Source: JARYLZ01 sp964388275
GTDB taxonomy: Bacteria; Bacteroidota; Ignavibacteria; SZUA-365
Reading direction: 5' to 3'
Length of the DNA: 64,000 nt
Assembly (NCBI GenBank): GCA_964388275.1
Contig: CAYLZD010000018.1
Coordinates: forward strand, 1 to 64,000
The position numbers and the translations under genes were made by a program. Within the stretch, counting starts at the first letter, position 1. The number at the start of each line of letters is the position of its first letter. The notes beneath the pieces are model-generated. The model made no database searches, was not told the DNA's origin, and saw only the letters and a list, made by a program, of their open reading frames with translations. Positions 58,659 to 64,000 of the stretch are shown here, one piece after another.

Positions 58659-59033
58659 AAGTACGGTCTATCAAGCAAGCAGGAGTAAATGCCGGCCGCT
58701 TCATTCGCTTTCGTTCCGGCTGAATGAGCCTATCTGAGATCCAAAGGGCGGCGTCAACTTTTCATTGAGTTAATCAAGTACTTCAATAAATCACGATGAT
58801 ATTTGGCTGACGCCGCAGAGAAGATCGAGGCATGGAGAAGAGAGTATAATGAATACCGACCTCGCAGTTCCCTGAGAATAAAACGCCCAGAGATTTAGCG
58901 GAAACAGAAAAGTTGAAAAGCCTAAATGCTAACATTATGGTTGGATAAGCTTTAGGGTAACTCTCAAAATGCGGTTAAACTAACATACGATGCGGATCAG
59001 AGAATGGGGTCTCGCCATGAAAAATGAAATGTT
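58659..59033. other. Intergenic region with a spaced inverted repeat
   Basis: No gene seen. GCGGCGTCA (58748-58756) and TGACGCCGC (58808-58816) are perfect inverted repeats 51 bases apart, in an otherwise AT-rich stretch. This could be a structured RNA, a binding site pair or the ends of a very small mobile element. Base composition falls from here to about 60000, in line with a foreign origin. Confidence 0.45.
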
Positions 59034-59645
59034 ATGAAAAGTATTTGGCTTGTACGCCATGCAGAGAGCATGGCGCAAATCGATAGCTCTGTTTCTAGGA
59101 TCAATCCAGAACTGAGTCTCCACGGTAAGGAACAGGCCAGGAACCTCAAGCACCGGATCTCCCAGATAGAAGTCGATATTGTGCTTCTCAGCCCCCTCAT
59201 TAGAGCATGGAACACATATCTGCTTTCTGGATTCTCTTCCAACGAGGTGGTGTATGATAAGCGCCTAGTCGAATCCAACTGGGGCATACCAGATTACTAC
59301 GCTGATTCACAATTTGAGGGATTGCCCGAAATTGCCAGAGAAGATAATAGCAACAGACATTGTGACTCTGTCCGAGAAAGGGCCTGCGCATTACTGGATT
59401 TTGTGATCGAGACAGACTACTCGTCGTACATGTTTTTTGGTCATTGGGGAATATTCGCGGAACTCTTCAAAGTGTTTGTTGGAATTCTTGAAGACTCCCC
59501 GCTCAGAGTCGAAACTGACAACACCAGCATCTCGCTCTTGCAAATCGCTGACGATGGCACAAGATCCGTTATTCTCTGGAATGATTCGTCTCATCTGAAC
59601 ACTCTGAACGACTGTATGCAGGAAAAGGCAGACGATCGCGCCTGA
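59034..59645 (+). CDS. Histidine phosphatase superfamily protein
   Basis: 203 residues with the phosphatase core IWLVRHAESMAQID, where His and Arg of the RHAE motif form the phosphohistidine and phosphate site, then LSLHGKEQARNLKHRI, VLLSPLIRAWNTYLL (second Arg) and FGHWGIFAELFK (second His). These four residues are the complete catalytic set of the branch-1 family, which includes phosphoglycerate mutases and SixA-like phosphatases. The substrate is unknown. It is 24 bases upstream of the AAA+ gene and has similar AT-rich composition. Confidence 0.85.
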   Translation: MKSIWLVRHAESMAQIDSSVSRINPELSLHGKEQARNLKHRISQIEVDIVLLSPLIRAWNTYLLSGFSSNEVVYDKRLVESNWGIPDYYADSQFEGLPEIAREDNSNRHCDSVRERACALLDFVIETDYSSYMFFGHWGIFAELFKVFVGILEDSPLRVETDNTSISLLQIADDGTRSVILWNDSSHLNTLNDCMQEKADDRA

Positions 59646-59669
59646 TTCGAAACGTTATATGTAAGAATT

Positions 59670-61421
59670 ATGAAAAAGGAAAATGGAATGTCCGTGAAAG
59701 TTCAATCCGAGGTTTATGTCATTGACTGGATTGAAGATGAATGTGAAGAGTCTTCTGAGTTGAAGAAAAAATTCTTTAACGACTTGAAAAAGAAGAACTC
59801 GATTGTTGTTCCTTGGCGAGATCCGTCTGCAACCAAGCGCTTGAAAATCAGTGAGCAAGTCGCTGTTATTGACGAACTCCTGTTAAGTAGAGAGCATCCT
59901 GTTGTGCTGCTTATGCAGAATCCTCAATATCGTGGTTTACTCGAGGCGTTAAGGAAAAAGAAATGGTTACAATGGGTGGAACGGGATGCTTTTTTCTTCT
60001 TCGGTGTTTTACCTGATGTCCGGGAGAAGGATTTCTTAATAAACACCTTCTTCCTGTCGGAGCAATCCGATGTAGACAAGGTCATTACGCGAATTTGGAT
60101 CTTCGAAGACACAAAGGTGCAGCGTGGCTTCTCTCGTGTGGGCTATTATATGCGCAGAAAGATCGTAGAGTACGCCAAGCAGCCAGCCGATCCGAATATC
60201 CCGCGCTTGCCGGTGCTCATCCTCGGCGCTTCACGCACAGGCAAGGAAGTGGTTGCGGACGCCCTCCTTGCAGCCGCGAATCTGAAAGACGACAAGTACG
60301 AAAAAGTGGCATGTGGTTCTCTTACCGCCTCCCTTCTTGAGGACCAACTCTTCGGACACTGGGAGGGGGCATTTACTGATGCCCGTTCAAACAAGGAAGG
60401 CATCCTCGAATGCTATAACGCTGTTTTCCTGGATGACATCGACGCTGCTGAGCCACCGAAACGTATCCAGGGTTCTCTTCTCAGGTTCCTGGCTGAACGG
60501 CCACCGAAATGCAAGCGGCTGGGGCTACCGCCCAAAAATATACAAGGTTCAAAAACCGTAAACACCTGGCTCCTGGTCTCCACTAACCGCGACCCACAGG
60601 AACTCATTGACAACAACGAGATGAGAGAGGACTTCTTCTTGCGTTTCGTACACTTCATCTTCGTGCCTCCGTTTTCGGAGCGACGGAACGACATCCCTTT
60701 CATCGCCTTGTCCATCGAGAGGGCGCTGAACGAGTGTTTCTTCCACCAGCTAGACCTCAACGCTCTCCGGTGGCTTCGAGACCGGAATTCCACATGGCAG
60801 AAGAATGCGACAGACCTTCAGATCGTGCTGCTAGCCGCCAACGAAGCGATGCGCGACTCCGATATATCTTGGGTCGAAGCTTTGAACCACGTTAGCGATA
60901 TTGAATTCCCCTTTTATGACAAAACGTCGCTTACTATACCCCTTGCTCCGCCGAGAGACCAGGATTTCGGTGATTCGAAGGGCTTCTCGAAGCTCAAGAG
61001 CGCTTTGAACCGAGAGATCAGTTCAGCGCGAAAGCCCACTATGTGGCGTGCCATCGACGAGTCCAAACTCGAGCACTTTGTCACCTTTATAAGGAGTGAA
61101 CTACTTGCGCCATCCTGCAAGGATGCTTTCAACGAACTCTACAAGTCGCTCTGTGCAAATAAAAATCCGGCACCAGTGCAAATTTTAAAGATACTGGCCG
61201 TACTTATCCTCGCGACGGACGAAAACGGGAATAGAAGAGCGCTCTCTAAGAATGACCTCATGAGATTCCTCAACATTAGCAAATCGCAAACGCTCGCTGC
61301 AGCGAATCTGCTCACAGAGACATTTCGCAAAGATGGTTTGCCTCTAGTTGAGAGGAAAGGTGGCAGTGGAAGCAAACCCAACACATACCGGATTGTGGCC
61401 GATGTGTTGAGGGACCCTTAG
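59670..61421 (+). CDS. Sigma-54-activator-like AAA+ protein without GAFTGA loop
   Basis: 583 residues. The N-terminal 170 residues are an alpha/beta domain of unknown type (VQSEVYVIDWIEDECEESSE, PVVLLMQNPQYRGLLEALRK). The AAA+ domain resembles enhancer-binding proteins: Walker A GASRTGKE (186-193), ACGSLTASLLEDQLFGH, loop GAFTDA (233-238) where sigma-54 activators have GAFTGA, Walker B AVFLDDID (251-258) and LLVSTNRDPQELI. The C-terminal 100 residues look like a winged helix (RRALSKNDLMRFLNISKSQT). The altered loop argues against sigma-54 contact, so the ATPase has probably been re-used. Its last 4 bases overlap the convergent radical SAM gene. Confidence 0.75.
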   Translation: MKKENGMSVKVQSEVYVIDWIEDECEESSELKKKFFNDLKKKNSIVVPWRDPSATKRLKISEQVAVIDELLLSREHPVVLLMQNPQYRGLLEALRKKKWLQWVERDAFFFFGVLPDVREKDFLINTFFLSEQSDVDKVITRIWIFEDTKVQRGFSRVGYYMRRKIVEYAKQPADPNIPRLPVLILGASRTGKEVVADALLAAANLKDDKYEKVACGSLTASLLEDQLFGHWEGAFTDARSNKEGILECYNAVFLDDIDAAEPPKRIQGSLLRFLAERPPKCKRLGLPPKNIQGSKTVNTWLLVSTNRDPQELIDNNEMREDFFLRFVHFIFVPPFSERRNDIPFIALSIERALNECFFHQLDLNALRWLRDRNSTWQKNATDLQIVLLAANEAMRDSDISWVEALNHVSDIEFPFYDKTSLTIPLAPPRDQDFGDSKGFSKLKSALNREISSARKPTMWRAIDESKLEHFVTFIRSELLAPSCKDAFNELYKSLCANKNPAPVQILKILAVLILATDENGNRRALSKNDLMRFLNISKSQTLAAANLLTETFRKDGLPLVERKGGSGSKPNTYRIVADVLRDP

Positions 61422-62558
61422 ATTTTTTCGAAAGATTGATGAGGCCACGCTTCCGTACGTAAGCGGATGCAGCGGAGGCACAATCGCTGTTTCCCCATTG
61501 GGGCCTGACCGAACACCTCCTTGCGGAATTGCACTGCTTGGATGCCGTGCATCACTTCCTCCACGCTCTGTGTCATAAGGTCTCCCAAGATGACCTGCTG
61601 GTGATAGTCGTGGCCGCAAAGGCATATCTCGCCGGTCCATGTGACGTGCAGCTGGCTGGCCACATAGTCACACCCTGCGAAGGTATCCGCGGCGGTGTGC
61701 TTCACGCTAACTACCTCTGGATTGTCGATGGCCCCGGCGCGGGAATTGGATGGCGTTGCGATGACGCGGACCGGACCGAAGACGTTGAAATGCGCACGGA
61801 TAGCCTCAGCGCGCGCCTCCTGATCTTCGCTGATGGCATTGACGATAATGTTCAGCTCCCGCACCCGATGTCCAAACAGCGATATGAAGCCCTCGATCGC
61901 CTTTCGTGTACGCTCGAAGAGATGTTGGGGTAAACACATGAAGCTCGCCCACTGAGAGGGTATGAGTGATGGGAAATTGAAGGAGGCCCCGAAAACATCC
62001 ATGCCGAGGAGGAACTCTGTGAGTTTTTCTGTGAGGCGAGTCCCGTTGGTCATGAGCAGCAATGGATGACCTGCGGCAGACAAAGCGGCCACTCGATCAG
62101 CAAATTGGGGGTGTAGAAGGGACTCCCCGCAGTGCGCCGTTGCGACCCATTCAGGGCTGTACGGGCGCAAGCGCGTGAGCACGGTGTTGAATACTTCGTC
62201 GTCCATGAAAGCGCCGATCTTTTCGGAAACCGACTGGGGACAATACCGGGCAGCTGGCATTACAGTGCCGTACGAACTCCAGCACGACGCGCCGAGGATA
62301 GAATACACTGGACTCGTCCAAGGCCGCAGGTACCGGCAAACCAGTCTTCAGCAGTTCGTCCAGAAGTGCCGGTGTGCTGCAGTGCTCTCGACGGATTTCC
62401 ACCAGGGATCGTGGCTCATAGCTACACTGTAGAAGCTCAATGACTCTTTCGTCCGCCTCGAAGTGCATGCCATTCAAATCATTCCACAGCATTCGGTCGT
62501 TATTGACGTGTGCGAAGATGCTCGTCTTGTGACATCCATCGGCGATTGGATCGTTCAT
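61418..62558 (-). pseudogene. Radical SAM-SPASM peptide-modifying enzyme with PqqD-like N-terminus, frameshifted
   Basis: Two frames together give one enzyme of about 380 residues. The N-terminal part (NDRMLWNDLNGMHFEADERV, LLQCSYEPRSLVEI) resembles a PqqD-like peptide-binding domain. The radical SAM motif starts as VRHCNASC and, after one surplus base in a CCC run at about 62248-62250, continues in the other frame as RYCPQSVSEK, giving CxxxCxxC. Then come HCGESLLHPQF, LLLMTNGTRL and a SPASM domain (GEICLCGHDYHQQVILGDL, GKQRLCLRCIRLR). Such enzymes install crosslinks or epimerise residues in peptides. The single-base shift could be a sequencing error or true inactivation. Confidence 0.75.
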
Positions 62559-62570
62559 GGATTCACCTCT

Positions 62571-63361
62571 CTACAGAATGGACCGCTGGCCCGCGGCTGT
62601 GTGAAAGTGCTCGTGAAGCATCTCGTTGACAGCGGTATGACAGCAATCGACACAATGCTGCAGGCGCCGTGCGGCCTGCCAGCGCTGAGCGCCCGTCAAC
62701 ACTTCGGCCACGCTCTGCTCCGAGACATTGCCGACGAAAAAACGCTGATCATATTTCATTGTCTAACGGTTTCGCACAGCCCATGGGTATGACGCCGGTC
62801 GATGACGCAGTTCACGCCCACACGTAGGTCTTCGCGCCCGCTGGCGCGACGTCGATCCGGGAGGGACTTCATGCTGCCGGTCAGAGCTGCAAGGCTGCAT
62901 GCTTCACGAACGGGTCGTCGCGTAGGAGCGTAGAGCCGTTCGTCAAATGTGTCCACAGAGAACCTGATCCATGTTCCGTGAGCCAATATGATGTCTTCTA
63001 GAGTCTGATTCAAAACAGTACCGTTGGTTACGAGCCCGAAGCGTAAACCGGCTTCCACAGTTGCATTGAGTATTTCTGCGGCGTTGGGGTGCAAGAGAGG
63101 CTCGCCCCCACAGAAGTCGACAGCAAGGGCACCCTCCTGGGCAAGGGTCGGATCCACGGCACCAACTCCTCCGTAGAAGCGTACCGTTGCCGTGAATCTT
63201 GCCGCTCAATACCCCAAGCCCGCGCCCTGTCGTTCGTAGCGGTACCAACACCTTTGCGTGCAGTCTCTGGTTGTGTCGAGGAACACGTGCACGGGAGGTG
63301 GCAGACCACCTGCGGCCACCGTGAGCAGTCGATCCGGATAGTGAAATACGCGTGTATCCAT
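62571..63361 (-). pseudogene. Second radical SAM-SPASM gene, damaged
   Basis: One frame from 63361 reads MDTRVFHYPDRLLTVAAG, then DTTRDCTQRCWYRYERQ, an in-frame TGA at 63206-63208, then LAQEGALAVDFCGGEPLLHP, LRFGLVTNGTVLNQTL and a stop at 62756. A third stretch starting in an ATGA overlap at 62759 gives GNVSEQSVAEVLTGAQRW and CVDCC, a partial SPASM end. The third Cys of CxxxCxxC is Arg (codon CGC instead of TGC), and the segment between the barrel and the SPASM is too short. The gene lies 5 bases after the nucleotidyltransferase gene and 13 bases before the other radical SAM gene, so the three form one operon. Confidence 0.7.
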
Positions 63362-63365
63362 TTTC

Positions 63366-64000
63366 TTATTCCATCCACTCTTTGAGTTTTTCGATGGCAT
63401 TTCGTTTGAGCGCCTCCTCTGCCAAAGTCACGGCATGCCCGACTCCACTCGCGACCCGGGCAAGGTCCAACAAGCCGATCTCTGGAGGTAACACCGGAAA
63501 GCTGGGATTGCATCGCTTTCCCGCAACCTGAGCGCACGTCACGAAAGCCTCTTGCAGCATCCTACGCCGCTTATTTACCTTCTCCGCGCTGCCAGGAAGA
63601 ATGAGCTGCTTGAGGGCGAATCCTAGACCGATCACGATGTCGGCCAGGGCATGGAACAAGCTAATGCCCTCGGTGATCGGCGAGCCGAGTACGCAGATTC
63701 CACTCTTAAATGTCCAACAAGCGAGGTTGGCAAGGTCGTGCGACATAGAGCCCCTGCGCAATGCACCGCGTCCTACTACAGAGGCGTTGATGACTCGCTC
63801 ACAAAGCCCGACATCCGTTGGCAGAACCTTTCTCAGCTCAGGTGCGTCTAGGTAGTACGACCCGACCTCGACTTCTGCGCGGCTATCCTCCACCACCACA
63901 ACAAGGTCCAGGTCATTCACCTCGCCTGTAGGATTCCAAAGGAGGCTGCCATACACGATGTAGCTTAGAAGGATCCCGTGCAAACCCAGGTGCGTCCTGA
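63366..64000 (-). CDS. Nucleotidyltransferase-fold protein (start at or beyond window edge)
   Basis: At least 205 residues. The N-terminus has the nucleotidyltransferase signature IVYGSLLWNPTGEVNDLDLV, i.e. GS followed by DxD, of the kanamycin-nucleotidyltransferase/MNT type. A helical C-terminal half follows (LARVASGVGHAVTLAEEALK, RNAIEKLKEWME). I use a TTG at 63983 only as a provisional start, since the frame remains open to the window end. Proteins of this fold transfer nucleotides to small molecules, RNA or proteins; MNT proteins act as antitoxins. It is the first visible gene of the radical SAM operon, which suggests a role in a peptide or natural-product pathway. Confidence 0.68.
   Translation of the reverse strand, partial: RTHLGLHGILLSYIVYGSLLWNPTGEVNDLDLVVVVEDSRAEVEVGSYYLDAPELRKVLPTDVGLCERVINASVVGRGALRRGSMSHDLANLACWTFKSGICVLGSPITEGISLFHALADIVIGLGFALKQLILPGSAEKVNKRRRMLQEAFVTCAQVAGKRCNPSFPVLPPEIGLLDLARVASGVGHAVTLAEEALKRNAIEKLKEWME

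Noticed and set aside
63206..63208. In-frame TGA as selenocysteine or recoded stop
   Set aside because: No SECIS-like hairpin was apparent, and the gene also has a mutated cluster Cys and a truncated middle, so decay is simpler.

Overview
The window looks like a scaffold from a GC-rich, uncultivated member of the FCB group (Bacteroidota/Chlorobiota side, near Ignavibacteriota or Kapaibacteriota). Several secreted proteins end in type IX secretion (T9SS) sorting domains of the form xxNxPNPFxxxTxIxFxL. One lipoprotein has the domain order of the T9SS cell-envelope protein PorE. Two putative promoters fit the Bacteroidota TTTG / TAnnTTTG consensus. Two runs of exactly 100 N mark assembly gaps (2818-2917 and 14307-14406). 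I see no rRNA, tRNA or CRISPR array.

Layout. (1) 1-8477, minus strand: a type I restriction-modification operon, hsdM - AAA_13 ATPase with zinc hook (RloC/PrrC-like anticodon nuclease candidate) - hsdS - two small ORFs - AlbA/Schlafen-type ATPase - hsdR (cut by the window edge). It carries a recombination scar. (2) 9061-17722: a secreted Gly/Asp repeat protein, an M28 peptidase with a T9SS tail, an eIF2B-like protein, a large membrane protein and hutU. (3) 17919-24655: a lipoprotein, then a sigma-54 activator and an 'orange protein' (ORP)-like cluster of NifX-like proteins, a DUF5320 protein, a methyltransferase and two ferredoxin-MinD ATPases, with a candidate sigma-54 promoter and upstream palindrome. 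(4) 24767-35397: secreted and envelope proteins (PorE-like lipoprotein, Ycf48-like propeller, tandem ASH-domain protein, VWA-SUMF1 protein) plus modular palindromic repeats. (5) 35982-46982: an ECF-type sigma factor, an anti-sigma factor with TPRs, a small unknown, a secreted TPR-CHAT protease, a truncated propeller ORF, an M48-TerB metalloprotease, a TerB protein and a channel-like protein with three Rossmann (RCK-like) domains. This is the best candidate for an undescribed multi-gene system. (6) 47545-57960: a decayed copy of the PorE-like gene, then an operon of a TANFOR-like giant secreted protein, an FN3 protein and a secreted papain-like cysteine protease, followed by debris. (7) 58149-64000: an HTH protein, a histidine phosphatase, a sigma-54-activator-like AAA+ protein without the GAFTGA loop, and a convergent cassette of a nucleotidyltransferase and two damaged radical SAM-SPASM genes.

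The window mixes conserved metabolism (hutU, ORP-like cluster) with accessory modules, and accessory modules dominate. Duplication and decay are visible at several places: the PorE-like pseudogene, a CHAT remnant, a TANFOR remnant, a broken T9SS tail and the scar in the hsd operon.
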